Counted from the stretch's first letter, positions 45,101-54,461 are shown. The stretch is DNA of 64,000 nt from Verrucomicrobiaceae bacterium (GCA_015075365.1 JABTUN010000003.1:310001-374000); one strand, 5' to 3'. The notes: a model not told the origin generated them from the sequence alone. Made by a program: numbers and translations.

Positions 45101-48100
45101 CGACCTGGCCGGCGCCGGGCGCGGGGCGCTCGTACTGGTGGAAGGTGAGCTGGTCGATGACCCCGGCGTTTGTGATCTCCAGGCGGTGTCCCGGATTCTT
45201 GAAGTGGCGCGCTTTTTCAGGCGTCTGCGTCTCCATCGTGGTGTGGACGATGCGGTTCACCAGGCGCACACCATCACGCCAGGCGATCTCCGTCTCATCA
45301 CCGGCGGTGATGAGCTCACGTGCCAGGCAAAGCGCGTCCTGCGAAGAGCCAGGGCCGGGCGTGAGGTCCACCAGAGCACAGCGGACGCCGATGTACTCGC
45401 CGCCCATCGTGCGCACGAGACCAACAAGGGCAGACTGGGCGAGCGCAGGTGATTCCTGCGGCAGCACCTGTTCCGCGCCGCGGGTGACAAACCACACCGG
45501 GGGCACGCCCACCACGCCGCGCTCCGTGAGCGCCTGGATGAGATGCATGGAGGCATGGCAAACCTCTTTTTCAGCCTCCTGGAGGCGTGCGCCGTCTGGA
45601 GCGGTGTCCGTAAAGTCGAGCGCGCGCAGGAAGGCCACGCCGCCCAGCGGGAAACGGGCGCGGCGGCGCGCGTCCGCGATGATTTGGGCAACCGCGGCCT
45701 TGGTAGGACCGGCGGCCAGCAGCAGCACCTCATCACCACGTGATTCGAGATGGGCGGCCACTTCTTTGGCGAAGCCGCCTTCGTCAGCGAAAAGCAGCCA
45801 GCTGGCGGGCTTTTCCGGTTTCGGCAACGGCAGCGGGCCGGAGACACCCCGTGTGAGCGGTGCGCGGGCGGCGATGATATCGTAACCGGCGATGTTTTCG
45901 ACGCCCGGGAGCTCCAGCGTGTCAATCTGGGCAAATCCAGCTTTCCGCAGCGCGATCACCTGCGATTTGACCGAGGTGGAGGACTTGGCGGGTAGTTCAA
46001 AAATCGCGCGCGTCCACGCGGCGGGCGCGTGATGGCCTAGCAGCAGAAGGAGACCGCCTGGGGCAACGAGCCGGCGCAGATTCGCCGCCATCTCAGGGGT
46101 GGACTGGTGGGCGATGACGATGTCGTGCTGATTTTTGGCCGAGACGCGCTTCGCGAGGTCCATTTTCTCGAACGAGACGAAATCGTGGCCGAAGAATTTC
46201 TTTTCAGCGGCCTGGAGGGCCGTCTGGTCCGGATCAGCGAAGGTGTAGGCCGTGCGATGGGCATCGAGGCGCGGCAGCAGGTAGGCGGAGAGCCCGCCGG
46301 TGGAGCCATGGCACTCCAGGATGCGCACACGGCGGTCTGGCGGCGTGTTTTGCACGAAGCCGGCCACAGCATCCGAGAGCAGGCGGTTGACGCCGCCGCG
46401 GGAGACGGAGTCCTGTTCGAGCTGCTCGCGCAGATTTTGTGTCAGCGGGCGTCCCTGCATGGCACGACGCAGCGCGGCGAGCTCCGGATGCGCGGAGGGG
46501 AAGCGGCCCAGCAAATCCTGCCACAGCCGGTCGTCCTGCCGGGCGGCATAGGCGGCCAGTCCTTCAGCCAGTTTCGCAGCATCAGGCACCGTGGCGGCGG
46601 TGGGCTGGTAAGGCGGCAATTCGAGCTTTGCAGGCAGGAAAGCGGCGGCGTCATCGGGCGGCGTTTGGCCGGGGAGGGCCTTGCGCTTCCAATCGAGCTT
46701 GTACAGCCAGTCATGGCCGGAGTCGGGGGCATGCGCAGGGGCGGAGTTGGTGGCCTGGCTGCGGAAGCCCTCACAGTCCATCAGTACACGACCTTTCTCG
46801 TCACAGACCTGGAAATTGTACACGATGGCCATCATCTCCTGCTTCAGGCAGGTGACGTGGCAGTAAATCTCACGTCCCGGACGACCAAAGACGCGCAGAC
46901 GCTCGATGGAGACCGGCAGGTAGATGCGTCCGACGCACTCCTGTTTCGGGGCCAGCGACCATGTTTGCACATGGAAGCAGGCGTCGAGGAAGGCGGGGTG
47001 GAAGAAGTAGTTCGGGAAATCGCGCTGGAGGGCTTTGGGCACCTTGAGGTGGCCGATGGCCTCCCCATCCCGCCGCCAGAGTGTGCGGACACCTTGGAAG
47101 TGAGGACCGAAGACGAGGGACTTGGCGTTCTGGTGCCCGTAAATGACATCCGCGCCGACAATGTCCTTGTTGCAGTGCTTTTTGAGCGCGGCGATGTCGA
47201 TGTCCGGCGGAGGCGTGTCGTAGGGGGCGGCGGAAAGACGCGCCTTGGCGTTCAGGGACCATTCCTCCTGCTGGTGCTCGCTGCGGCTGGAGAAGGTGAT
47301 GCGGTTGTCCGTGAGCGAGTAGATTGTCTGGAACTGAAGGAGTTCCTTGTTCTCCGGGAGGAAGAGGGCCTTTTCAAAGGCAAATTCCTCCAGGCGGATG
47401 GGCACGTTCTCCCCGAACTGCTTGCGTCCCACGCTGATGGCGGTTTCGATATAACCGGCGCCGGGGAACACGATATGGCCGCCCACGCGGTGCTCCGGCA
47501 GCCAGCGGAGGGCATCCTGGTCCAGCCAGGTGAACCAGGCCGGCGAGGAGGAGTTCAGCCCCCGGATCATGAGGGGGTGCTTCACGCCGCCGGCGCGGGC
47601 ATCCTGGGTGGACTTGGGCTCCTCCCAGTAATGTTCGCGGATGAACGGATGCGGCGGCAGGTGGACCCAGTCTGCGGCGTTCGGGAAATGCTGTTTCCAG
47701 TCCACGCGCGCCCCGGCGCAGTGCAGCGCGCCGAGGGCCATGAAGACCTGGCGCGTCTCAGGCTCCTTGCGACGCAGGGAGGCCGCCGCGGTGCCGGTGA
47801 CGTTGTTCTTCTTGAAGCACTCGTTGATGGAGCCGGTCAGCGCCGGATGGGCGGAGAGTTCCAGGAAAATGCGGTGGCCGTCCTTGATCAGGGCCTCCGT
47901 GGCGTCGGCGAAACGAACGGCTTCGCGCACGTTGTGCCACCAGTAGGCGGCTCCAAAGTTCAGTCCGTTGGTCTGCTTGCCGGTGACGGTGGAGTAGAGC
48001 GGGATTTTCGCCCGGCTGACCTTCACGGTGCCGAGGCAGCGCGCCAGTTCCTTGCGCACGGGGTCCATGTGGTGGCTGTGGAAGGCGTACTTGACTTGCA

Positions 48101-50288
48101 GGAAGCGGTTGAAGACACCGCGCTTCTCCAAGTCCGCCGCCACCTCCTCCAGCGCATCCGCGTCTCCGGACAAGGTGAGGGAGGCCGGGCCGTTGTAGGC
48201 GCCGACGACCACGCGACCGGGATAACGCGCGGCAATGGCCTCCGCCTCCGCTGGCTGCATGCCCACCGCCAGCATCTTGCCGGTGTTGCCGGCGTGGCTC
48301 ATGCAATCGCCACGATAAAAAATCACGCGCGCCGCGTCCCGCAGGGTGAAGACGCCTGCGATGTGTGCCGCGGCCACTTCGCCGACGCTGTGGCCGACGA
48401 CGGCCGCCGGCTTTACACCGAGAGATTCCCACACCGCGGCCAGGCCCACCTGGATGGCAAAGATGGCCGGCTGGGCGATCGCGGTGTTGTCCATGCGCGT
48501 CGTTTTTTCGTCGCGTGACAGCTCGCGCAGGAGAGACCAGGAGCCAAATTCGCGGAACAAGCGGTCGCACTCCTCGATCTTGGCGCGGAAGACGGGATTC
48601 GTCTTGATCAACTCGCGGCCCATGCCCCACCACTGCGGACCCTGGCCTGAGCACACAAAAACCGGGTCCACGGGCTCGAGGTCCGCGTTGCCCGTGACGA
48701 TCTCAGGCGCGTTGCCGCCGGATTCATAGGTGGACAGCAGCTTGGCGATCTGCCGGCGATCGTTGCCGAAAACGAAGAGGCGGTGCGGGTGCGGCGTGCG
48801 CCGCAGCGCTGCGCTGCGGCAGATGGCCTCCAGGTCGGCGTCCTGCTTGCGCAGGAGATCGTGGTGCTCCCTGGCGGTGATCTTGAGCGCCTCGATGGAG
48901 CGCGCGGAGAGGTTCAGCACGTAGGGCTGGTTGTCATCACGCCGGACGGGCCGGGATTTCGCGCGCGGCAGCTCGGGCGGGGATTCGAGCACGGCATGCG
49001 CGTTGGCTCCGCCGAAGCCGAAGGAGTTGATCGCGCCGAAAAGCGGGCCGGTGGCCGGCAGCTTTTCTTTTTTCGCCACCACCCTCAGGTTCAGCTTCTT
49101 GAGGTCGATGTTCGGGTTCGGCTTGCGGAAATGCAGATTCGCCGGGATGACGCGGTGCTTGAGGACCAGCGCCAGCTTGATGAGGCCGGCGATGCCCGCC
49201 GCGGCCTCCAGATGGCCGATGTTGGTCTTCACCGAGCCGATCAATAGCGGTTTCCCCGCGGGGCGGTGCTGTCCCAGCGCCACGCCCAGCGCGTGCGCCT
49301 CGATGGGATCTCCCACCGGCGTCCCGGTGCCATGTGCCTCGACATAATGAATGCTGGAGGGCTTCAGGCCCGCCTCGGCGCAGGTTTCCCGCACCAGTGC
49401 TTCCTGGGCGATCGGGCTGGGCACGGTGATGCCGTTGGTGCGGCCGTCCTGGTTCGTGCCGGTGGCGCGGATGCAGGCGTAGATGTGGTCGCCGTCCGCC
49501 AGGGCGGCGGAGAGGGGCTTGAGCAGGACCGCTCCCGATCCCTCGCCGCGCACGAAGCCATTGCCGCGTGAGTCGAAGGCCTGGCAGCGCCCGGTGGGGG
49601 AGAGCATGCCCATGCGGCTGAAGGTCAGGTACGGCGCGGGGCTGATGAGCGCGTTCACGCCGGCGCACAGCGCCATTTTGCAGTCGCCGCGCCACAGGCT
49701 CTGGCAGGCGAAATGGAGCGCCGTCATCGCGGAGGAGCAGGCGGTGTCCATCGCCACGCTGGGACCGCGCAGGTCAAACACATACGACACGCGGTTCGCG
49801 GCGATGCTGATGGTGGTGCCCGTGGCCGTGTAGATGTCCGCGGTGTTGCGGTCCATCGCGCCGGATTGCAGCAGGGCGTAGTCCGTCGTCGAGATGCCCA
49901 CAAAGACGCCGGTGGGGGAGCCGCGCAGCGCGTTGAGGTCCTGGCCCCCGTCCTCCAGCGCGCGCTCGCAGGCCTCCAGCAGCAGGCGTTGCTGCGGATC
50001 CATCCAGTCCGCCTCGCGCGGGGAGATGCCGAAGAAGCCGGCGTCAAACTTGCCGATGCCCTCGATGAACGCGCCCCACTTCGTGATGGATTTGCCCGGC
50101 GTGCCGGGCTTTGGGTCGTAGAAGTTTTTGATGTTCCACCGGTCGGACGGGATCTCGCTGATGGCGTCCGTGCCGGACAGCATCAGCTTCCAAAAGTCGT
50201 CAGGTGAATCCGATTTTCCGGGGAGTCGGCATCCGATGCCAATGATGGCGAGAGGTTCTTTTTTCGGGCGGGGGTAGGACACGGGCAC
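42141..50288 (-). CDS. Type I polyketide synthase, single full-reducing module with TE
   Basis: A 2715-residue megasynthase. Order, with approximate residues: ketosynthase 10-440 (Cys in DTACSSA near 183, His in EAHGTGT near 320, His in KTNIGH near 353); acyltransferase 540-830 (GHSVGE near 634, YAFHSHHM near 739); dehydratase 890-1160 (HRVGGHIVFP near 933, LDACFHVQ near 1100); methyltransferase-like region 1270-1430 with a degenerate SAM motif (ILECHGSTGG); enoylreductase 1680-1990 (LVQAGTGGVGLAA); ketoreductase 2040-2230 (LITGGLGGFG, Tyr in YAAANSFMD); acyl carrier protein 2310-2385 (GLDSLM); thioesterase 2430-2715 (GFSAGGF). All reducing domains look intact, so a saturated or iteratively made chain released by the TE is expected. 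glpX lies 69 bp upstream. No phosphopantetheinyl transferase or tailoring genes are nearby. The product is unknown. Confidence 0.95.
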   Translation of the reverse strand: MPVSYPRPKKEPLAIIGIGCRLPGKSDSPDDFWKLMLSGTDAISEIPSDRWNIKNFYDPKPGTPGKSITKWGAFIEGIGKFDAGFFGISPREADWMDPQQRLLLEACERALEDGGQDLNALRGSPTGVFVGISTTDYALLQSGAMDRNTADIYTATGTTISIAANRVSYVFDLRGPSVAMDTACSSAMTALHFACQSLWRGDCKMALCAGVNALISPAPYLTFSRMGMLSPTGRCQAFDSRGNGFVRGEGSGAVLLKPLSAALADGDHIYACIRATGTNQDGRTNGITVPSPIAQEALVRETCAEAGLKPSSIHYVEAHGTGTPVGDPIEAHALGVALGQHRPAGKPLLIGSVKTNIGHLEAAAGIAGLIKLALVLKHRVIPANLHFRKPNPNIDLKKLNLRVVAKKEKLPATGPLFGAINSFGFGGANAHAVLESPPELPRAKSRPVRRDDNQPYVLNLSARSIEALKITAREHHDLLRKQDADLEAICRSAALRRTPHPHRLFVFGNDRRQIAKLLSTYESGGNAPEIVTGNADLEPVDPVFVCSGQGPQWWGMGRELIKTNPVFRAKIEECDRLFREFGSWSLLRELSRDEKTTRMDNTAIAQPAIFAIQVGLAAVWESLGVKPAAVVGHSVGEVAAAHIAGVFTLRDAARVIFYRGDCMSHAGNTGKMLAVGMQPAEAEAIAARYPGRVVVGAYNGPASLTLSGDADALEEVAADLEKRGVFNRFLQVKYAFHSHHMDPVRKELARCLGTVKVSRAKIPLYSTVTGKQTNGLNFGAAYWWHNVREAVRFADATEALIKDGHRIFLELSAHPALTGSINECFKKNNVTGTAAASLRRKEPETRQVFMALGALHCAGARVDWKQHFPNAADWVHLPPHPFIREHYWEEPKSTQDARAGGVKHPLMIRGLNSSSPAWFTWLDQDALRWLPEHRVGGHIVFPGAGYIETAISVGRKQFGENVPIRLEEFAFEKALFLPENKELLQFQTIYSLTDNRITFSSRSEHQQEEWSLNAKARLSAAPYDTPPPDIDIAALKKHCNKDIVGADVIYGHQNAKSLVFGPHFQGVRTLWRRDGEAIGHLKVPKALQRDFPNYFFHPAFLDACFHVQTWSLAPKQECVGRIYLPVSIERLRVFGRPGREIYCHVTCLKQEMMAIVYNFQVCDEKGRVLMDCEGFRSQATNSAPAHAPDSGHDWLYKLDWKRKALPGQTPPDDAAAFLPAKLELPPYQPTAATVPDAAKLAEGLAAYAARQDDRLWQDLLGRFPSAHPELAALRRAMQGRPLTQNLREQLEQDSVSRGGVNRLLSDAVAGFVQNTPPDRRVRILECHGSTGGLSAYLLPRLDAHRTAYTFADPDQTALQAAEKKFFGHDFVSFEKMDLAKRVSAKNQHDIVIAHQSTPEMAANLRRLVAPGGLLLLLGHHAPAAWTRAIFELPAKSSTSVKSQVIALRKAGFAQIDTLELPGVENIAGYDIIAARAPLTRGVSGPLPLPKPEKPASWLLFADEGGFAKEVAAHLESRGDEVLLLAAGPTKAAVAQIIADARRRARFPLGGVAFLRALDFTDTAPDGARLQEAEKEVCHASMHLIQALTERGVVGVPPVWFVTRGAEQVLPQESPALAQSALVGLVRTMGGEYIGVRCALVDLTPGPGSSQDALCLARELITAGDETEIAWRDGVRLVNRIVHTTMETQTPEKARHFKNPGHRLEITNAGVIDQLTFHQYERPAPGAGQVEIEIRAAALNFRDVMKALGIYPSENQLDMLVGDECSGVITRVGRGVKRFKPGDEVIASGLGLFASHTTLPEQTVIHKPRNISFAGAVTIPVTFMTAWYALHTLGRMKRGESLLVQAGTGGVGLAAIQLARLAGVEVLATAGSDEKRDFLRALGVEHVFDSRSVSFADDVRRVTGGRGVDLVLNSLAGPAISKGISCLAPHGRFLEIGKRDIYADSAIGLRPFRNNLSMHVIDMGQVMFDQSGAVQEILGPILDLFRAGKLHPLPYRAMPAARAVNAFRVMSAARHIGKIVITMDGEPVRPRAPMLLEPSRFDEKGSYLITGGLGGFGLALAEWMVRFGGARQIILTGRSGASTPDAREGVRKLEELGAKVFVVKMDVTTESGVKEAFAYIRKHCAPLRGVLHAAAVLDDGTLMQMNAQRFARVMAPKVAGTWFLHRATEKMDLDFFVLFSSVAAMVGAAGQGNYAAANSFMDALAHYRRASGLTALSVNWGAISDVGLAARDKKVTEHLKASGVTGITPLQAGHMLGMLVQTAAPQIGFMRVDWQTRAALTGGKGVSPRFEELIQASSAAASGGAEARDAVLAAPAAERAGVVLHHIREIVARVLRTSAAKLEMERPLKEMGLDSLMAFELLHRIEQAFGISLPPSKLSAGGNIAKLSEVVLELVASDSGDATAATAASTSPEAAAQAAPDHSSLVVADGPHPDSLVPLRADGTLPPLFVFHAAGGIITNFDDLVRALPPAQPVFGLQSRAFSDERGERETLQAMAHDYATLVHGKQPHGAIRLTGFSAGGFYAIATANELEKMGRKVSFVGLIDTAVQMLDPGASRLEFLRQHLAEMYRYLTLDLGLSQPLPEAEVAPLIAGMAEKVFAAAPAERVQTTLDWLAAEAAFPVDKFDAVARHFLNTFATHWDFIASPDLRPVAAPMHLWIAVPPGESPTPVPPQARALSTRRFTTSTLQGRHYEIMGPPAVTTLARQLAKALERTRH

Positions 50289-50357
50289 AGAGGTTGGAAA
50301 ATAGAGGGGCGCGAAGGTCCCGAAGACAGCACGTTTGGCAACCTGAGAATCGCCGGA

Positions 50358-51413
50358 TCAGCGCATCTCGCGCAGCGGCACCACTTTGCGGTCCAGGTCA
50401 TGCACGGCGTGAATCCGGCGCACCGTGCCGCTGCGCGCGCGCATGAGGATGGAGTGCGTCTCCACGCGGTGGCCTACGAGACGGCAACCAGGCAGCAAGG
50501 GGCTGTCGCTGATGCCGGTGGCGCAGAACAGCGCGCTTTCGCCCAGGATCAGGTCATCGATGCGGAAAACCTTGTTGAGGTCCTCCTCACCCACCTCGGC
50601 GATGATCTCGGTCCGGTGCTCCTCCGTGTGCGGCCACATGCGCAGTTGCATGTCCCCCCCCAGGCATTTCAGCGCGGCGGCGGCCAGGATGCCCTCCGGG
50701 GAGCCGCCCATGCCCACATACAGGTCCACCGTCGCGTCCGGCAGGGAGGGGGCCACCGCCGCGGCGATGTCGCCATCGGAGATCATGCGCAGCGCGGCGC
50801 CTGTCTCGCGGATCTGCCGCACGATGTCCGCATGGCGCGGGCGGTCCATGGTGGAGACGACCAGGTCACGCTCCCGTTTGCCCAGGGCGGTGGCCACAAA
50901 CGCGATCACGTCCTTCAGCGGCATGTCCAGGAAGCAGCGGTCGCCCTTTTCGGCGAGCGCCTTCTTCACCGCCGGGCCGTAGGCGATCTTGTGGGAGTAA
51001 AACGACGGCAGGTTCTTCATCACCGGCCGCGCGCCGTCCGGCACCTGCGCCGCGGCGATCACGGAGATGCTGTTGGGCAGGCCCTTGGCGATGTTGCTCG
51101 TGCCGTCGATGGGGTCCAGCGCGATGTTGAAGCGCGGCGAGCCCTCGCGCCATGTCCCGAGGTGTTCGCCGATGAAAATGCCCGGTGCCTTGTCCTTGAT
51201 GCCCTCGCCGATCACCACCTCCCCGCGGATGTCGAGAATGTCGAACACGCCGTAAATCGCGGAGCAGGCCGCCGCGTCGGCCAGTTCCTTCTCGCCCCGT
51301 CCCAGCCAGTGGATGGCCTGCAGCGCCGCGTTCTCGGTGGCGCGCACGAACTCAAACTCAAGAACCCGTTCAAGGTCATAACTGGAGCGCAGCGGGGGAA
51401 GGGTGGAGGACAT
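50358..51413 (-). CDS. glpX: Class II fructose-1,6-bisphosphatase
   Basis: GlpX dephosphorylates fructose-1,6-bisphosphate in gluconeogenesis (and sedoheptulose-1,7-bisphosphate in some bacteria). The 351-residue product from the ATG at 51411-51413 (MSSTLPPLRSSYDLERVLEF) is slightly long. Diagnostic blocks are GEVVIGEGIKDKAPGIFIGE, the metal-binding ALDPIDGTSNIAKG near residue 96 and MGGSPEGILAAAALKCLGG. The upstream in-frame ATG at 51452 is an alternative. It precedes the PKS on the same strand with a 69-bp gap, so co-transcription is possible. Confidence 0.95.
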   Translation of the reverse strand: MSSTLPPLRSSYDLERVLEFEFVRATENAALQAIHWLGRGEKELADAAACSAIYGVFDILDIRGEVVIGEGIKDKAPGIFIGEHLGTWREGSPRFNIALDPIDGTSNIAKGLPNSISVIAAAQVPDGARPVMKNLPSFYSHKIAYGPAVKKALAEKGDRCFLDMPLKDVIAFVATALGKRERDLVVSTMDRPRHADIVRQIRETGAALRMISDGDIAAAVAPSLPDATVDLYVGMGGSPEGILAAAALKCLGGDMQLRMWPHTEEHRTEIIAEVGEEDLNKVFRIDDLILGESALFCATGISDSPLLPGCRLVGHRVETHSILMRARSGTVRRIHAVHDLDRKVVPLREMR

Positions 51414-51620
51414 GGGTTTCGGCAGGAAAATCAGGCGGTCAGCCCGCATCATGAACGCCCCCTGGCTGAAAGTCGATGCCGGAATGCCGGTCTCGTGGGG
51501 GAACTTCGTCCGGGCCCGGGCGCGCCGCCAGTTTTGGAGGCGAATTCACCCCGCGGAGCCCCGTGGCGTGAAAAGAAGCGGCTCGTCCGCGTTCTCTTCC
51601 GTGCCATCATCCGCTGCTCC

Positions 51621-54461
51621 ATGACTCCGCCTCGCTCCATGAGATTCCTGTCGTTCCTGCTTCTTCTTCCTCACCTGCTTTCCGCCCAGGAGGCGGTGAA
51701 ACCGGCGGATTCTCCTTGGGGAGACTTTGTGGAGAAGGATTTTCCGTTCTTCAGCAGCGTGCTGGACTGTCGCGACCTCGGCGAAGGCTTTCCGAAGGAC
51801 AATCTCACGCCCCGCGGCCTCATCCTGAACCTCGGCCACAATCTCTGGGCCTGCTTCGACACCGATCTCCTGCGCATCGCCTGCATCTGGGAAGGCGAGC
51901 CCGGCAAACCTCCCGTCACGCCCGCCGCGCTCGCCCCCGGCTCGTATCACATCGCCGGTCAGAAGACCAAGGACGGCCAGGAGGACCTGCCGAAGCCGGT
52001 TGGAAAGGTGTGGCTGGCGAATGGCATCTATCCGGGCTGGCAAAGGGGTAACGTCTCTCTGAAAGATCCACGATCCGCAGCACCCAGCGTTGAAGAGGTC
52101 GGGCGAGGATCGCTTGCTCAGGGTGCAGGCAGGTTTGTCGGGGTAGAGCAGACCAAGGACGGGATTGAAATCATGTATGAGGTCTTTGGCGTTCAAGTGC
52201 GGGAACATTGGCACACGTTGGAGCGGCCCAACCCGCATAACCCGCCGAGCATTGTTCGCCGCTTCACGATCGCGCCCCGTCAGTTTGATCTGACTTATGT
52301 GTTGAGTTACGACGGAGGAGCATGGGAACGCACTCTCAAGGCCATGACGCCGGAAAAAGTCAAAGAACATCAGCGGCGTATGGGCATGTTGGACGAGGCC
52401 GGTGTTTGGAATGGCTCCCTGAGTTGGCGAAGTGGCGCTTATGAAGAGCCGCGAACTTTGTTTGTGAAAGCCGGTGCCAACACAGAAACGGTGACCCTGC
52501 TTCTGGAGGGGCCTCTTATGGCAAGTTGGCTGGTGGTAGAGGAGAATGAACTGACGCGCGGAAAGAATCTGTTTGGGATAAATGGTGACGCCAGTCGCTG
52601 GCCCCAAACGCTCACCACCAAGGCCACGCTCTCGCAAAAGCCCGACGCCTATGTCATCGACGACATTCCGCTGCCGGTGCCGAATCCTTGGAAGCGGAAT
52701 GTGAGGTTGGCGGACATTACTTTCTTTAGTGAATCGGGCGATGCGGCGGGTGTTACCTTTGACGGAGATGTATGGCTGATCTCCGGTTTGAAGGGCGATT
52801 TGGAGAAGGTGACATGGAAACGCTTTGCCAGTGGCCTGCATGAGCCGATGAGCATTGTGGCCAAGGAGATAAAGAATCAGGATCTGGGGTATCAAGCTCC
52901 AACGCTGTTCGTCTTCGACCGCAATGGCATCTGGAAGCTCGTCGATTCGAATGGGGACAAGGAATGCGACCGGTATGAGATGTTCTGCAATCTCTTCGCG
53001 CAGACGGCGGAGACGCGGGAGTTTCCGAATTCGATGAAGCTGGGGCCGAAGGGGGAGCTTTACATCTCGAAGGGCGGGCAGGAGGGCACGACGCGGGGGA
53101 AACACAACGGCACCGTCATCAAAGTGGCGGCGGATGGGAAGTCGTTTGAGGTGATCGGCTATGGGCTGCGCCAGCCGTTCATCGGCGTGAATGCGCAGAC
53201 GGGTCTGGTGACGGCGAGCGATCAGCAGGGGCATTATGTGCCGTCCACGCCGCTGCACCTCATCCGCGATCATCAGTTCTACGGCCATCTGCCGACCATC
53301 GCGGAGAAGGAAAAGTATCCCGAGACCATCGCTGATCCGCTGACGTGGCTGCCGCATCCGGTGAACCCGAGCGGGGTGACGCAGACGTGGTTGCTCGGCT
53401 CGAAGATGGGGCCGGTGGATGGCGAATTGATCCACATCGGCTACAACCGGCCGGAACTCTTCCGCGTGCTCATGAACAAGGAAAGTGGAACAGGTTTGCA
53501 ACCTGTTCAGTCCCCGGAAGGACAGGTTAAAAACCTGTCCCACTTTCTCAAGCCGCAGGCGGCGGTGGTGAGCTTCTCGCGCGAGTTCGATTTCCCGACG
53601 CTGAACGCCATCGTGAATCCGGCGGACGGGCAGCTTTATGTGACCGGTTTCCAGGTCTGGGGCACGGTGGTGAAGCGGTTGAGCGGTCTGGCTCGCGTGC
53701 GCTGGACGGGGAAGCCGCGTGTGCTGCTGCAAGAAGTCACGCCAACGGACAAAGGGGTCGTTTTGCGCTTCAACGCCAAGCTGGATGCGAAGCTGGCGAC
53801 GAACCCCGAGAGCTACAGCGCGGAGCGTTGGAACTACAAGCGCACGCCGGAGTATGGCAGCCCGCATTTGAAGCTGGATGGCAGCAACGGCCAGGAATGG
53901 CTGAATGCGAGCAGCGCCTACCTCAGCACCGATGGCAAAAGCGTGCTGGTGGCCTTTCCGGAGATGAAGACCTGCCAGCAGATGCGCGTGGGCTGGGGCC
54001 TGCAAAGCGCGGACGGGCTCAAGGCGGCGAACACGACGTATTTTTCGCCATGGGAGCTGATGCCCTTCGATGAGGCGAAACTGGGCTTTGAGCCGGGCTT
54101 GAAGATCGACCTCACACCACGCAAATCGGCCGTGGCCGCGGCGGTGAAGCCCACCGTCGAGGAAGGCGAGCGCTTGTATCAGATGTTTGGCTGCATGGCC
54201 TGCCACAGCACGGACGGCACGCTCGTGGGCAAGGTGGGGCCGAGCTGGAAGGGCCTCTTCGGCACCGAGCGAGACATCGCAAAGGGCATGAAGGGCAAGG
54301 TGAAGGCCGATGAGGCCTACCTGCGCGAGTCGATTCTCAATCCGAGTGCCAAAGTGGTGAAAGGCTTCGAGAAGTTCGACACCGGCATGCCGATCTACGC
54401 GGGCATTTTGAACGATTCGCAAATCGAGAGCCTGATTCTTTTCATCAAGAGCCTGAAGTGA
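51621..54461 (+). CDS. Secreted haem-binding dehydrogenase-like protein with C-terminal cytochrome c domain
   Basis: A 946-residue product from the ATG at 51621; the internal ATG at 51639 (MRFLSFLLLLPHLLSAQ) also gives a good signal peptide. The long open frame further upstream is antisense to glpX and not coding. The N-terminal 300 residues look like a DUF6797-type domain found with haem proteins in Verrucomicrobia. Residues about 330-640 resemble sorbosone-dehydrogenase/PVC-type propellers (LGPKGELYISKGGQEG, DQQGHYVPSTPLHLI). The C-terminus is a class I cytochrome c with one CxxCH (FGCMACHSTD, near residue 860) and a distal methionine region. A palindromic element at 53482-53546 inserts about 22 in-frame residues (SGTGLQPVQ through NLSHF). 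Expected role: periplasmic sugar or alcohol oxidation. Confidence 0.88.
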   Translation: MTPPRSMRFLSFLLLLPHLLSAQEAVKPADSPWGDFVEKDFPFFSSVLDCRDLGEGFPKDNLTPRGLILNLGHNLWACFDTDLLRIACIWEGEPGKPPVTPAALAPGSYHIAGQKTKDGQEDLPKPVGKVWLANGIYPGWQRGNVSLKDPRSAAPSVEEVGRGSLAQGAGRFVGVEQTKDGIEIMYEVFGVQVREHWHTLERPNPHNPPSIVRRFTIAPRQFDLTYVLSYDGGAWERTLKAMTPEKVKEHQRRMGMLDEAGVWNGSLSWRSGAYEEPRTLFVKAGANTETVTLLLEGPLMASWLVVEENELTRGKNLFGINGDASRWPQTLTTKATLSQKPDAYVIDDIPLPVPNPWKRNVRLADITFFSESGDAAGVTFDGDVWLISGLKGDLEKVTWKRFASGLHEPMSIVAKEIKNQDLGYQAPTLFVFDRNGIWKLVDSNGDKECDRYEMFCNLFAQTAETREFPNSMKLGPKGELYISKGGQEGTTRGKHNGTVIKVAADGKSFEVIGYGLRQPFIGVNAQTGLVTASDQQGHYVPSTPLHLIRDHQFYGHLPTIAEKEKYPETIADPLTWLPHPVNPSGVTQTWLLGSKMGPVDGELIHIGYNRPELFRVLMNKESGTGLQPVQSPEGQVKNLSHFLKPQAAVVSFSREFDFPTLNAIVNPADGQLYVTGFQVWGTVVKRLSGLARVRWTGKPRVLLQEVTPTDKGVVLRFNAKLDAKLATNPESYSAERWNYKRTPEYGSPHLKLDGSNGQEWLNASSAYLSTDGKSVLVAFPEMKTCQQMRVGWGLQSADGLKAANTTYFSPWELMPFDEAKLGFEPGLKIDLTPRKSAVAAAVKPTVEEGERLYQMFGCMACHSTDGTLVGKVGPSWKGLFGTERDIAKGMKGKVKADEAYLRESILNPSAKVVKGFEKFDTGMPIYAGILNDSQIESLILFIKSLK
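53482..53546. repeat. REPIN-like element, GTGG family, inside a gene
   Basis: The left end AAAGTGGAACAGGTT (53482-53496) is the inverse, with one mismatch, of AACCTGTCCCACTTT (53532-53546). Each half is a hairpin. It shares ends with the 10036-10201 element but has a shorter core of about 12 bp. It is translated in frame in the 51621-54461 gene. Confidence 0.75.

Noticed and set aside
46107..48518. 803-residue plus-strand frame inside the PKS
   Set aside because: Antisense shadow of the PKS, which has unbroken domain motifs on the minus strand.
50400..51620. Upstream extension of the haem protein to 1353 residues
   Set aside because: Antisense to glpX; a signal peptide begins at 51621/51639.
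51546..54422. 958-residue minus-strand frame
   Set aside because: Antisense shadow of the haem-binding protein, which has a signal peptide and CxxCH.
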